Part shown: piece by piece, positions 24,817 through 34,708 of the stretch
Numbering within the stretch: position 1 is the stretch's first letter
Layout of the letters: each line of letters opens with the position of its first letter
Assembly (NCBI RefSeq): GCF_032401055.1
Contig: NZ_CP135529.1
Span: 4,152,501-4,216,500 of the forward strand
Direction: 5' to 3'
DNA from: Tardiphaga sp. 709
GTDB taxonomy: Bacteria > Pseudomonadota > Alphaproteobacteria > Rhizobiales > Xanthobacteraceae
DNA: 64,000 nt
Made by a program: the position numbers and the translations under genes
The notes under the pieces: generated by a model
Databases searched by the model: none
Seen by the model: only the letters and a program-made list of their open reading frames with translations
What the model was told of the DNA's origin: nothing

Positions 24817-25449
24817 GTGACAATACCGCATCGCGGACGGGCTATTGCTCGCTCGCCAATCTCGCGACGTACGCTGCTCAAAGGGGCACTGGCCACGACG
24901 GCCGCATTGGCGGCGGGGGGCGCTGCCGCGGATGCGCGGCCTGATGGGCCGCCGCCCTTTGGCACCGCGCGGCATCAGTTCACTGTCATCCGGGGAGCGC
25001 GTCCGATCCCGTCCGTTGCGGTGCCTCGCCTTGTCGGCAAGCCGGTCTATCTGACCGCGTTTCCAGGAAAGGTCGTTCTGGTCAATTTCTGGGCGACATG
25101 GTGCCCGGCGTGTAAGACCGAGTTGCCGATCCTTGATCGGCTGCAGGATATCGAGACGCGCGCGAATCTGCAGGTTATTGCGATTGCCACCGATCGCGCA
25201 GACGTTGCTTCGTTCGTACGCAGCCTGAAGCTGAGACACCTTGATGTCGGTATCGACCCTGGTGGACTGGTCGCGCGTGCCGGCGAGGTAGCTGCTCCGG
25301 ACACTCCGTTCAGCCTCTACGCGATGCCTATCTCATATCTCATCGGGACGACGGGGCAGGTCGAAGGATATCTTGCTGGCGAGGCGGACTGGGCATCTGA
25401 AGATGCCCGGCGATTGCTGGACTATTACAGAGGGCGTGGTTCCGGCTAA
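24817..25449 (+). CDS. TlpA-like thiol:disulfide oxidoreductase with Tat signal
   Basis: 210 aa from the GTG at 24817. The N-terminus has a twin-arginine motif (SRRTLLKGA) followed by an Ala-rich hydrophobic run, so it should be exported folded by Tat. The thioredoxin-like domain spans about 65-205 with VNFWATWCPACKTELP; Cys96 and Cys99 form the active pair, and the cis-Pro loop is YAMPISYLIG. It would reduce or oxidise periplasmic disulfides. It is the last gene of the doxX-dsrE row (46-bp gap). Why a thioredoxin-fold protein uses Tat is unclear; a cofactor or early folding could be reasons. Confidence 0.87.
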   Translation: MTIPHRGRAIARSPISRRTLLKGALATTAALAAGGAAADARPDGPPPFGTARHQFTVIRGARPIPSVAVPRLVGKPVYLTAFPGKVVLVNFWATWCPACKTELPILDRLQDIETRANLQVIAIATDRADVASFVRSLKLRHLDVGIDPGGLVARAGEVAAPDTPFSLYAMPISYLIGTTGQVEGYLAGEADWASEDARRLLDYYRGRGSG

Positions 25450-25467
25450 TGCTGCCGGGTTCAAAGC

Positions 25468-26028
25468 CTATGGCAGCTTGTCGTAACCCTCGCCGATGCC
25501 GTTGAGGCTGAGCGGGAAGCCGATGCCTTCTTCGGGCGTTTCGAAGATGATGAAAGTCGCGGTCTTCGCGGTGCGGAGCTGGGCGAGCAGCTTGTCGTCC
25601 ATCACGACTTCGGCAACACAGCCATTGGGCAGGCAGCGCACGAAGCCGGCGCGGCCGACATCCTGATTGTCGAGCTTGAGGCCGAGGCCCGACGGCAGCA
25701 GCACGCCGAGCGGCGCCACCACGCGCATCAGCTTGCTCTTCTGGTCGGCAGTCTTCAGCACGATCACCGTGAGGCCAGCATTGGAGCGGTCTTCCGCCAC
25801 CACGCTCTGGATCAGGGCGCATTGTTCCGCCTGGGCACCGGGCGGGGTGTCGCAGCGGATCTGCCAGTCGCCATGAACCGAGCGCACCGCACCCTGGGCG
25901 CTGGCGGTAGCCGGGACGGCGGCGATCGCCGCCAGGGCGAGACAACCGAGCGCCAGCCAGCGCCAGCCTGCAATCCCGCGGGCCGGGCGGTTCAGGGTCG
26001 GTTTATGCTGCAACTTCGAGTGCCCCAT
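25468..26028 (-). CDS. Invasion-associated locus B (IalB)-family periplasmic protein
   Basis: 186 aa from the ATG at 26028 (MGHSKLQHKPTL), with AAGGA 10 bases upstream. The longer frame to 26418 runs through an A/T-richer intergenic stretch and is rejected. The signal peptide ends ATASAQ (about residue 43). The mature part shows VHGDWQIRCDTPPGAQAEQC, VRCLPNGCVAEVVMDD and FETPEEGIGFPLSLNG, typical of IalB-like proteins with paired cysteines. The family name comes from Bartonella, but homologs are common in non-pathogens. Its exact role is unknown. It is convergent with tlpA. Confidence 0.85.
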   Translation of the reverse strand: MGHSKLQHKPTLNRPARGIAGWRWLALGCLALAAIAAVPATASAQGAVRSVHGDWQIRCDTPPGAQAEQCALIQSVVAEDRSNAGLTVIVLKTADQKSKLMRVVAPLGVLLPSGLGLKLDNQDVGRAGFVRCLPNGCVAEVVMDDKLLAQLRTAKTATFIIFETPEEGIGFPLSLNGIGEGYDKLP

Positions 26029-26511
26029 CCGGGTCGATTCCTTAGGCGGTGACGTGGTGGTCGTAGTCCAGGGCAGCACGCTTGACGCTGTCTGTCCGGA
26101 GGATTTTTCCAGACCACGGAATGATACGGCAATGACGGCGCCTTGAAGGCATCCACGGAGCCACGAAAGCGCTCGCAGGCGCGAATCAGCATCCTGCCGA
26201 TCGCCTGATCTGTGCCTACATCGGACAATTCCGCTGTCAAGCGCCGTTCGGCTGCCGCACGCCTCTTTATATCTGATTTCATGCAGCAATTGCGACCTTC
26301 GTTCAATACCGCCGAATGCATTACGGGATGCGCCACTCCTGCATTGCGACAGACCGCGAATTATGGTTTGAGAGGCTAGATTTCGACGCATTCTAACAAT
26401 TGCCTCCAGGCCAATCACTTGGGCGTTTTGGCAAATTGGCAGGGTGCGGATCGGGCGGCATAATTCGGCGACAGGCCGAAATGCGACAGTAAATATGGGA
26501 GCGCGAGCGGC
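26029..26511. other. Intergenic region between divergent ialB and ctaC
   Basis: 483 bp, visibly less GC-rich than the genes on either side. It holds the ctaC promoter (26436-26464) and presumably that of ialB. No gene, RNA or strong repeat is visible. Long frames on both strands lack start sites and family resemblance. Confidence 0.6.
26436..26464 (+). promoter_or_regulatory. Predicted sigma-70-type promoter of the cta operon
   Basis: TTGGCA at 26436-26441 and CATAAT at 26459-26464 are separated by 17 bp, close to the vegetative consensus. A second TTGGCA-like hexamer overlaps just upstream. The -10 ends 47 bp before the ctaC ATG. Confidence 0.55.
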
Positions 26512-27357
26512 ATGAGGATGTCGAGGGGCCAGATTGGCCGCCGGTTGCTGGGGTTAGCAGTTGTTGGGGCCGGGCTTGCTTTTGGCGGTGCTGCATTCGC
26601 AGAGGTGATGGGCCAGCCCGCGCCGTGGGAATTCAAGCTGCAGGAAGCCGCCACGCCGGTGATGGAGAACATCACCTGGTTTCATAATTTCCTGCTCTGG
26701 CTGATCACCGCCATCACACTGTTCGTGCTTGTACTTCTCGTCATCGTGGTGATGAAGTTCAACTCCAAGGCCAACCCGGTCGCATCCAAGACCACGCACA
26801 ATACGCTGATCGAAGTGGCGTGGACCATCATCCCGGTTCTGATCCTGGTCGCAGTGGCGGTGCCGTCGTTCCGTTTGCTGTTCCTGGAACTCGATATTCC
26901 GAAAGCCGACCTGACCATCAAGGCAACCGGCAAGCAGTGGTTCTGGACCTACAGCTATCCCGACAACGGCCCGTTCGAATTCGACTCGCTGATGGCCACC
27001 GACAAGCAGCCGCGCCTTCTTGCCGTCGATAACGAAGTCGTCGTTCCCGTGAACAAGGTCGTGCGCGTGCAGACGACCGCCGCGGACGTCATCCATTCCT
27101 TCGCGATCCCGTCCTTCGGCATCAAGATCGACGCCGTTCCGGGCCGCCTGAACGAGACCTGGTTCAAGGCCACCAAGACCGGCATGTTCTACGGCCAGTG
27201 CTCGGAACTGTGCGGCAAAGATCACGCGTTCATGCCGATCGCGATCCGCGTCGTCAGCGATCAGGAATTCACCGCATGGGTCGAGACCGCGAAGAAGAAG
27301 TTCGCGTCCAATCCGGCGAATTCCTACGCTTCGGCCGGAACTGCTGTGGCGCAGTAA
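26512..27357 (+). CDS. ctaC: Cytochrome c oxidase subunit II
   Basis: 281 aa. It has a signal peptide (1-25, ending AAFA), two membrane helices (about 60-85 and 100-120), then a periplasmic cupredoxin domain. The CuA ligands are visible in GQCSELCGKDHAFMP, with Cys230 and Cys234, plus His and Met. The aromatic patch KQWFWTYSYPDNG receives electrons from cytochrome c. It is the first gene of the aa3 operon; the start could also be the Met two codons later. Confidence 0.97.
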   Translation: MRMSRGQIGRRLLGLAVVGAGLAFGGAAFAEVMGQPAPWEFKLQEAATPVMENITWFHNFLLWLITAITLFVLVLLVIVVMKFNSKANPVASKTTHNTLIEVAWTIIPVLILVAVAVPSFRLLFLELDIPKADLTIKATGKQWFWTYSYPDNGPFEFDSLMATDKQPRLLAVDNEVVVPVNKVVRVQTTAADVIHSFAIPSFGIKIDAVPGRLNETWFKATKTGMFYGQCSELCGKDHAFMPIAIRVVSDQEFTAWVETAKKKFASNPANSYASAGTAVAQ

Positions 27358-27403
27358 GCGGGTGGCGGAGCCGCGAGGCTCCGCACGCACTGTAAGAAAT
27401 TAG

Positions 27404-29086
<1,683 letters not shown>

Positions 29087-29183
29087 CGACTATCCGTGGC
29101 GCCTTCGGGCGCCGCGCCTCTGAATGCCTCCGCCGCGGCCAGTCTGGTTTCGGCGGAGTGCGTGTAACAAAGTGAGATTGATC

Positions 29184-30125
29184 TTGTCCGTCCTCGACCA
29201 CCATACCATCGACCTGTCTGCTCCCCGCATCTCCGAAGCGGGTGTTGCCGACTACATCGCGCTGCTCAAGCCGCGGGTGATGTCGCTGGTCGTGTTCACG
29301 GCCATGGTCGGCTATTTCCTGGCGCCGGGCGATCATCACCCGGTGCTGGCGATCACCTCGATCCTCTGTATCGCTGTCGGAGGCGGCGCCTCCGGCGCGC
29401 TGAACATGTGGTACGAAGCCGATATCGACGCGCTGATGTCGCGCACTGCCAACCGCCCGATTCCGCGTGGCCGCGTCACCCGGCCGGAAGCACTGACCTT
29501 CGGTCTGGTGCTGGCCTTCTTCTCCGTGATGACGCTCGGTATCCTCGTCAACTGGCTGGCCGGGGCGCTGCTCGCTTTCACCATCTTCTTCTATGTCGTG
29601 ATCTACACTATCGCTCTGAAGCGCTGGACCGCGCAGAACATCGTCATCGGTGGCGCCGCCGGTGCGCTGCCGCCGGTCGTTGCCTGGGCTGCGGCGTCGG
29701 GAACGCTCTCGATGGAGCCGGTCCTGCTGTTCCTGATCATCTTTTTCTGGACCCCGCCGCATTTCTGGGCGCTGGCCCTGTTCCGCAACGACGACTACAC
29801 CCGCGCCGGCGTGCCGATGCTGCCGGTGGTCGCCGGTCCCGACGCAACCCGGCTGCAGATCCTGCTCTACACCGTCGTGCTGGTCGCAACTGCCGTCGCG
29901 CCTTGGCCGCTCGGCTATTTCTCGGCCATCTACGGTGTGGCTTCGCTGATCCTCGGCGCCGGCATGATGTATCTCGCCGTGCAGGTCTATCGTCTGCGCG
30001 AAGGCACGCCTGCCAATCGCGCGACGCGCAAGCTGTTTGCTTTCTCGATCGTCTATCTGTTCGCGCTGTTTGCCATTCTGCTGCTCGAGGTGGTCGTGAA
30101 GGCCATCCTCCCGCTGGTCTGGTAG
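29184..30125 (+). CDS. ctaB: Protoheme IX farnesyltransferase (heme O synthase)
   Basis: 313 aa from the TTG at 29184 ([19 protein letters not shown]), the position of the usual family start; GTG 29172 is an alternative, and no strong ribosome site decides. UbiA-type prenyltransferase with nine helices. [20 protein letters not shown] and [19 protein letters not shown] carry the Asp-rich substrate sites. It converts heme B to heme O for the oxidase. It lies in the cta operon about 100 bp after ctaD. Confidence 0.95.
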   Translation: MSVLDHHTIDLSAPRISEAGVADYIALLKPRVMSLVVFTAMVGYFLAPGDHHPVLAITSILCIAVGGGASGALNMWYEADIDALMSRTANRPIPRGRVTRPEALTFGLVLAFFSVMTLGILVNWLAGALLAFTIFFYVVIYTIALKRWTAQNIVIGGAAGALPPVVAWAAASGTLSMEPVLLFLIIFFWTPPHFWALALFRNDDYTRAGVPMLPVVAGPDATRLQILLYTVVLVATAVAPWPLGYFSAIYGVASLILGAGMMYLAVQVYRLREGTPANRATRKLFAFSIVYLFALFAILLLEVVVKAILPLVW

Positions 30126-30141
30126 AGGGGCGCATGATCCA

Positions 30142-30315
30142 ATGGACAACGAACGCAAGCCTGAACAGCCGGAAGGCATCGTCCTCACCGAGGCACAGAA
30201 GAAGAGCCGGCGCGAACGGTCGCTGGCCATCGCCTGGGCGCTCGGCGTTCTCGTCGTGCTGTTCTTTGCCGTCACCATGGTCAAAGGGCCGGCCGTTCTC
30301 ATCCGGCCCATGTAA
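30142..30315 (+). CDS. Small single-helix membrane protein of the cta operon (CoxF-like)
   Basis: 57 aa: MDNERKPEQPEGIVL, a charged stretch KKSRRERSLA, then one helix IAWALGVLVVLFFAVTMVKG and the short tail PAVLIRPM. It starts 16 bp after the ctaB stop and ends 18 bp before ctaG. A small protein at this position between ctaB and ctaG is a feature of rhizobial and Rhodopseudomonas cox operons and is thought to act in oxidase assembly. Positive-inside charges put the N-terminus in the cytoplasm. Confidence 0.85.
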   Translation: MDNERKPEQPEGIVLTEAQKKSRRERSLAIAWALGVLVVLFFAVTMVKGPAVLIRPM

Positions 30316-30333
30316 TGACAAAAGCTGAGTGAC

Positions 30334-30984
30334 ATGACCGATCAGCCGCAGATCCAGCCAGTCGAAGTGAGCAGCCCGCGCAGCGATAAGGTTGCGCGCC
30401 GCGGTCTGGGTCGCGATGCGACGGTGGCTGCGGCGTGCGGTCTGCTGGTCGCCTTCATGGTCGGCGCGTCCTACGCCGCCGTGCCGCTCTATAACTGGTT
30501 CTGCCGCGCCACCGGCTTCAACGGCACCACGATGGTGGCGAGTTCAGCACCCGCGACGGGCCCGATCGCGCGCAAGATCGCCGTGCGCTTCGATGCCAAT
30601 GTGTCGGGCGGCCTGCCATGGAAATTCGTCCCGGAGCAGAGCGAAATCGAGGTCAAGATCGGCGAGGTGGTCACCGTATTCTATACCGTGACCAACCAGT
30701 CCGCCCGTATCACCTCCGCACAGGCTGCCTATAATGTGGCGCCGCTGACGGTCGGTGCCTATTTCCAGAAGATCAATTGCTTCTGCTTCACCGACCAGAC
30801 ACTGGCGCCCGGTGAGAAGCGCGAAATGCCCGTTGTGTTCTATGTCGATCCTGCGCTTGCCGCGGATAGCGAGAATGACGGACTGAAGTCGATCACACTG
30901 TCCTACACGTTCTACCCCCTGCGCGATCCGGCGCCGAAGCCGCTGGCGGCGACGGAGACTGACAAGCGCAAGGGTAACCTCTAA
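30334..30984 (+). CDS. ctaG: Cytochrome c oxidase assembly protein CtaG/Cox11
   Basis: 216 aa. One membrane helix (about 30-50), then a periplasmic Ig-like domain. The copper-binding CFCF motif is in [13 protein letters not shown], and another Cys lies just after the helix (YNWFCRATG). It delivers copper to the CuB site of subunit I. It follows the small CoxF-like gene and precedes ctaE by 96 bp. Confidence 0.96.
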   Translation: MTDQPQIQPVEVSSPRSDKVARRGLGRDATVAAACGLLVAFMVGASYAAVPLYNWFCRATGFNGTTMVASSAPATGPIARKIAVRFDANVSGGLPWKFVPEQSEIEVKIGEVVTVFYTVTNQSARITSAQAAYNVAPLTVGAYFQKINCFCFTDQTLAPGEKREMPVVFYVDPALAADSENDGLKSITLSYTFYPLRDPAPKPLAATETDKRKGNL

Positions 30985-31080
30985 GAGAAAGCTCCGAGAG
31001 AAATCCTGGAGCGTTCCGAGTTATAAAATTGAGAGAACTCGCACCGGCTTCAACCGGCGCAGCTGACGGAGAGAACCGCA

Positions 31081-31938
31081 ATGGCTACGGCGCAAGCTAA
31101 GCACCACGACTATCACCTCGTCGATCCCTCGCCGTGGCCGGCGGTAGGCTCGCTGTTCGCCTTCATCATGGCGGTCGGCGCGGTCAGCTGGATGCATCAC
31201 ATGTATGCCGCGGCGCCCATCGTATTTGGCGTCGGCACCATCGGCGTGCTCTACGTGTTCGCAAGCTGGTGGACCGACGTGGTTCGCGAAGCCCAGTACA
31301 AGGGCGACCACACCCGCGTGGTGCAGATCAGCCATCGCTACGGCATGATCCTGTTCATCGCTTCGGAAGTGATGTTCTTCGTCGCCTGGTTCTGGGCCTA
31401 CTTCAATTCGTCGCTGTTCCCCGGCGATCCCGTCCATGCCACCCGCGAAGCATTGTTCGGTGGCGTCTGGCCGCCGAAAGGCATCCAGACCTTCGATCCC
31501 TGGCACCTGCCGCTGCTCAACACGCTGATCCTGCTGACCTCGGGCACGACCGTCACCTGGGCACATCACGCCCTGCTGGAAGGCGACCGCAAGGCGGTGA
31601 AGTATGCGCTGATCCTCACCGTGCTGCTCGGCGCGGCCTTCTCCTGCGTGCAGGCGTTCGAATACGCCCACGCTGCTTTCGGCTTCAAGGGTAACATCTA
31701 CGGCGCGACCTTCTTCATGGCGACCGGCTTCCACGGTTTCCACGTGCTGGTCGGCACCATTTTCCTCTTGGTCTGCCTGTTCCGCGTCTATGCCGGTCAC
31801 TTCACGCCGAAACAGCACCTCGGCTTCGAATTCGCCGCCTGGTACTGGCACTTCGTGGACGTGGTCTGGCTGTTCCTGTTCATTACGATCTATGTCTGGG
31901 GCTACGGCGGCCCTATCGCCGGCGCAGCCGCGCACTGA
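31081..31938 (+). CDS. ctaE: Cytochrome c oxidase subunit III
   Basis: 285 aa, seven-helix subunit III. Landmarks are HHDYHLVDPSPWP at the N-terminus, FIASEVMFFVAWFWAYF, GFHGFHVLVGTIFL and EFAAWYWHFVDVVWLFLF at the C-terminus. It stabilises the catalytic core and proton uptake. It ends before a strong terminator, so the main oxidase operon probably stops here. Confidence 0.97.
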   Translation: MATAQAKHHDYHLVDPSPWPAVGSLFAFIMAVGAVSWMHHMYAAAPIVFGVGTIGVLYVFASWWTDVVREAQYKGDHTRVVQISHRYGMILFIASEVMFFVAWFWAYFNSSLFPGDPVHATREALFGGVWPPKGIQTFDPWHLPLLNTLILLTSGTTVTWAHHALLEGDRKAVKYALILTVLLGAAFSCVQAFEYAHAAFGFKGNIYGATFFMATGFHGFHVLVGTIFLLVCLFRVYAGHFTPKQHLGFEFAAWYWHFVDVVWLFLFITIYVWGYGGPIAGAAAH

Positions 31939-31958
31939 CCGTATTCGGGTGCTACAAG

Positions 31959-31986
31959 AGGGCGGCCGCAGGGCCGCCCTTTTTGT
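31959..31986 (+). terminator. Rho-independent terminator after ctaE
   Basis: Stem AGGGCGGCC / GGCCGCCCT with loop GCAG, followed by TTTTTG. It separates ctaE from the DUF983-SURF1 pair, so those may need read-through or their own promoter. Confidence 0.85.
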
Positions 31987-32017
31987 TTGGCGCTTGGCCG
32001 TGAAAGAATTCGACTCG

Positions 32018-32413
32018 ATGCCCGATCAAGCCGCTGTTCCCGTCAGTCTTGGCCAGACCGTCATTCGCGGCCTGAGCTGCAAATGCCCGCGCTGCGGCGA
32101 AGGGAAGCTCTATGCCGGCTTCATCAATCTGGCGCCGCGCTGTGAGCGTTGCGAACTGGACTATGCTTTCATCGACACCGGCGATGGTCCGGCGATCTTC
32201 ATCATCATGCTCGCCGGTGCCATCGTCGTTGGCTGCGCGCTGGTGGTTGAGGTCAAGTACCAGCCGCCATTCTGGCTGCACGCCGCGCTGTGGCTGCCGC
32301 TGATTCTCGCGACCACGCTGCTGCCGTTGCGCTCCATGAAGTCGCTGCTGATCGCCCTGCAATTCCACCACAAGGCCTCCGAAGGCCAACTCATCGATCG
32401 CACGCCGAAATGA
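32018..32413 (+). CDS. DUF983-family membrane protein
   Basis: 131 aa from the ATG at 32018. N-terminal cysteines CKCPRCGEGKLY and APRCERCELD form a zinc-ribbon-like pair, followed by two membrane helices (about 60-80 and 88-105). DUF983 genes sit in alphaproteobacterial cox operons between ctaE and SURF1 and are presumed to help assembly. The last base pairs overlap the SURF1 ATG (ATGA), showing translational coupling. Confidence 0.88.
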   Translation: MPDQAAVPVSLGQTVIRGLSCKCPRCGEGKLYAGFINLAPRCERCELDYAFIDTGDGPAIFIIMLAGAIVVGCALVVEVKYQPPFWLHAALWLPLILATTLLPLRSMKSLLIALQFHHKASEGQLIDRTPK

Positions 32414-33165
32414 ACACTGCTGCAGCGCGCCAGCGCAGTATCACCGGTCTCGGCATCGTCACGCTCATCATCGTCGGTGTGCTCCTCAGTCTCGGCTTCT
32501 GGCAGCTGCAGCGCCGCACCGAGAAACATGCGTTGATTGCAGCGCTCACCGAGCGACTTGCGGGTGCGCCCGGTGTACTGCCGCTGCCATCCACATGGAG
32601 CGCGCTGACCCCGGCGAAGGATGAATTCCGCCGCGTCAGCTTCTCGGCCACCTACAAGCCGGTCCCTGACGGCATGGTCTACAGCTCCGGCTCCGGGGTG
32701 CGGCCGGATGTGCCGGGCCCGGTGACCTGGGCCTTCCTGCCGGCGCAACTGGCATCCGGCGAGACCGTCGTGATCAATGCCGGCTTCGTGCAGAACACGA
32801 TGCAGGATCGCGCCCAGCAGGACCGCGCCGTGCAGAAGCTCATTACCGGCGCGCCCGTAACCCTGACCGGCTATCTGCGTTTTCCCGAAACCGCGGGCAC
32901 GCTGACGCCCCACGACGACGTCAGCAAACGCCTCTGGTTCAACCGCGATCAGCGCGCCATGGCGCAGGCGCTCGGCTGGGGCCCTGTTGCCCCGTTCTAT
33001 GTCGATCTGGAAACGCCCGTGCCGGCCAACGCCATCCCAAAGCCCGGTCCGCTCGAAATCCATCTCAAGGACGACCACATGCAATATGCCATCACCTGGT
33101 TTGGCCTCGCTGCCGCCGTGGTGATTGCCTTCGGGGTCTGGACCCGGGGCCAGCGGCGGGCCTGA
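32410..33165 (+). CDS. SURF1-family cytochrome c oxidase biogenesis protein
   Basis: 251 aa from the ATG at 32410, overlapping the DUF983 stop. Two membrane helices frame a periplasmic domain: one near 12-30 (GIVTLIIVGVLLSLGFWQLQ) and one near 225-243. Conserved SURF1 features are GFWQLQRRTEK, VVINAGFV, LTGYLRFPE and HMQYAITWFGLA. It helps insert heme a into subunit I. It is the last cox-related gene before thrC. Confidence 0.93.
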   Translation: MNTAAARQRSITGLGIVTLIIVGVLLSLGFWQLQRRTEKHALIAALTERLAGAPGVLPLPSTWSALTPAKDEFRRVSFSATYKPVPDGMVYSSGSGVRPDVPGPVTWAFLPAQLASGETVVINAGFVQNTMQDRAQQDRAVQKLITGAPVTLTGYLRFPETAGTLTPHDDVSKRLWFNRDQRAMAQALGWGPVAPFYVDLETPVPANAIPKPGPLEIHLKDDHMQYAITWFGLAAAVVIAFGVWTRGQRRA

Positions 33166-33282
33166 ACCCCGGCCAAAGTTGGTTTCCTCGCCCGGCGAAA
33201 CCCATTATGGTGCCCTTCGATTTCACGCGGCGTGAAGTTTTAACCCCATTATTATCAAAGGCTTGGCGGTTTCCGCGCCTTT

Positions 33283-33287
33283 GGAGG
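33283..33287 (+). promoter_or_regulatory. Ribosome binding site that selects the TTG start of thrC
   Basis: GGAGG five bases before TTG 33293. No in-frame ATG exists nearby, and the protein then begins TTYISTRGEAPKLGF as in the family. Confidence 0.7.
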
Positions 33288-33292
33288 ACGCC

Positions 33293-34708
33293 TTGACGAC
33301 CTATATCTCGACGCGGGGAGAGGCCCCGAAACTCGGCTTTTGCGATGTCATGCTGACCGGGCTTGCCCGCGATGGCGGCCTCTACATTCCCGAGGTCTGG
33401 CCGCAGCTCTCGGCCGAGACCATCGCGTCGCTGTTCGGCCGGCCCTATTGGGAAGTCGCCGTCGAAGTGCTCCGGCCCTTCGTGGCCGGCGAGATTTCCG
33501 ACGAGGATCTCGGGCGCATGGCCAATGAGGCCTATGCCACCTTCCGCCATCCCGCCGTGGTGCCGCTCGACCAGACCGCGTCGAACCAGTTCGTGCTCGA
33601 GCTGTTTCACGGCCCGACGCTGGCGTTCAAGGACGTCGCCATGCAGCTCATCGCGCGGCTGATGGATCACGTCCTCGCCAAGCGCAATCAACGCACCACC
33701 ATCGTCGTCGCGACCTCCGGGGACACCGGTGGCGCCGCCGTCGATGCCTTCGCCGGCCGCGACAATGTCGATCTCGTCGTGCTGTTTCCGAACGGCCGTA
33801 TTTCCGACGTGCAGCGTCGCATGATGACCACGACCGGCGCGTCGAACGTCCATGCGCTCGCCGTCGAAGGCCATTTCGACGATTGCCAGGCGATCGTGAA
33901 GGGCCTGTTCAATCATCACAAGTTTCGTGACGCCGTGTCGCTGTCGGGTGTGAACTCGATCAACTGGGCACGTATCGTTGCGCAGGTGGTTTACTACTTC
34001 ACCTCGGCAGTCGCCGTCGGTGCGCCTGCGCGCAGCGTTGATTTCACGGTGCCTACCGGCAATTTCGGCGACATCTTTGCGGGCTATGTGGCCAAGCGCA
34101 TGGGTCTGCCGGTGCGCAAGCTGCGCGTCGCCGCCAACGTCAATGACATCCTCGATCGTACGCTCAAGACTGGCATCTACGAGGTGCGTGAGGTTCACGC
34201 CTCGTCGTCGCCGTCGATGGACATTCAGGTGTCGTCGAATTTCGAGCGGCTGCTGTTCGAAGCCTCCGGCCGCGATGCCGCGCTGGTGCGCGGCTTGATG
34301 GATTCGCTGAAGCAGTCCGGCCGTTTCGTGCTGCCCGAGAAGGTGCTGACTGCGATCCGTGCCGATTTCGAATCCGGTCGCGCCGACGAGGACGAGACCT
34401 CGGCCGCCATTCGCGCGGCGTGGCGCGAGACCGGCGATCTGATCGATCCGCACACCGCCGTGGCATTGGCCGTCGCCGATCGCGACACCACCGAGATGCA
34501 TGTGCCCAATGTCGTGCTGTCGACGGCGCATGCGGCAAAATTCCCCGATGCGGTGGAAGCGGCTTGCGGCGTGCGGCCGGCACTGCCGGTCTATCTCGAA
34601 GGGCTGATGACGAAGCCCGAGCATATTAAGGTCATGAAGAATGACCAAAGCGATATTGAGCAGTTCGTGCTGTCGGTCAGCCGCGCTGCGAAGCAAGGAG
34701 TGTCCTGA
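33293..34708 (+). CDS. thrC: Threonine synthase
   Basis: 471 aa from the TTG at 33293. It begins TTYISTRGEAPKLGFCDVM, the long thrC form of Gram-negative bacteria. The PLP lysine is Lys113 in PTLAFKDVAMQ, with TSGDTGGAAVDAF binding phosphate and VPTGNFGDIFAGY further on. It converts O-phosphohomoserine to threonine in the cytoplasm. Its TGA shares one base with the ATG of the M16 peptidase gene (TGATG), so the two are coupled. About 125 bp separate it from SURF1. Confidence 0.95.
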   Translation: MTTYISTRGEAPKLGFCDVMLTGLARDGGLYIPEVWPQLSAETIASLFGRPYWEVAVEVLRPFVAGEISDEDLGRMANEAYATFRHPAVVPLDQTASNQFVLELFHGPTLAFKDVAMQLIARLMDHVLAKRNQRTTIVVATSGDTGGAAVDAFAGRDNVDLVVLFPNGRISDVQRRMMTTTGASNVHALAVEGHFDDCQAIVKGLFNHHKFRDAVSLSGVNSINWARIVAQVVYYFTSAVAVGAPARSVDFTVPTGNFGDIFAGYVAKRMGLPVRKLRVAANVNDILDRTLKTGIYEVREVHASSSPSMDIQVSSNFERLLFEASGRDAALVRGLMDSLKQSGRFVLPEKVLTAIRADFESGRADEDETSAAIRAAWRETGDLIDPHTAVALAVADRDTTEMHVPNVVLSTAHAAKFPDAVEAACGVRPALPVYLEGLMTKPEHIKVMKNDQSDIEQFVLSVSRAAKQGVS

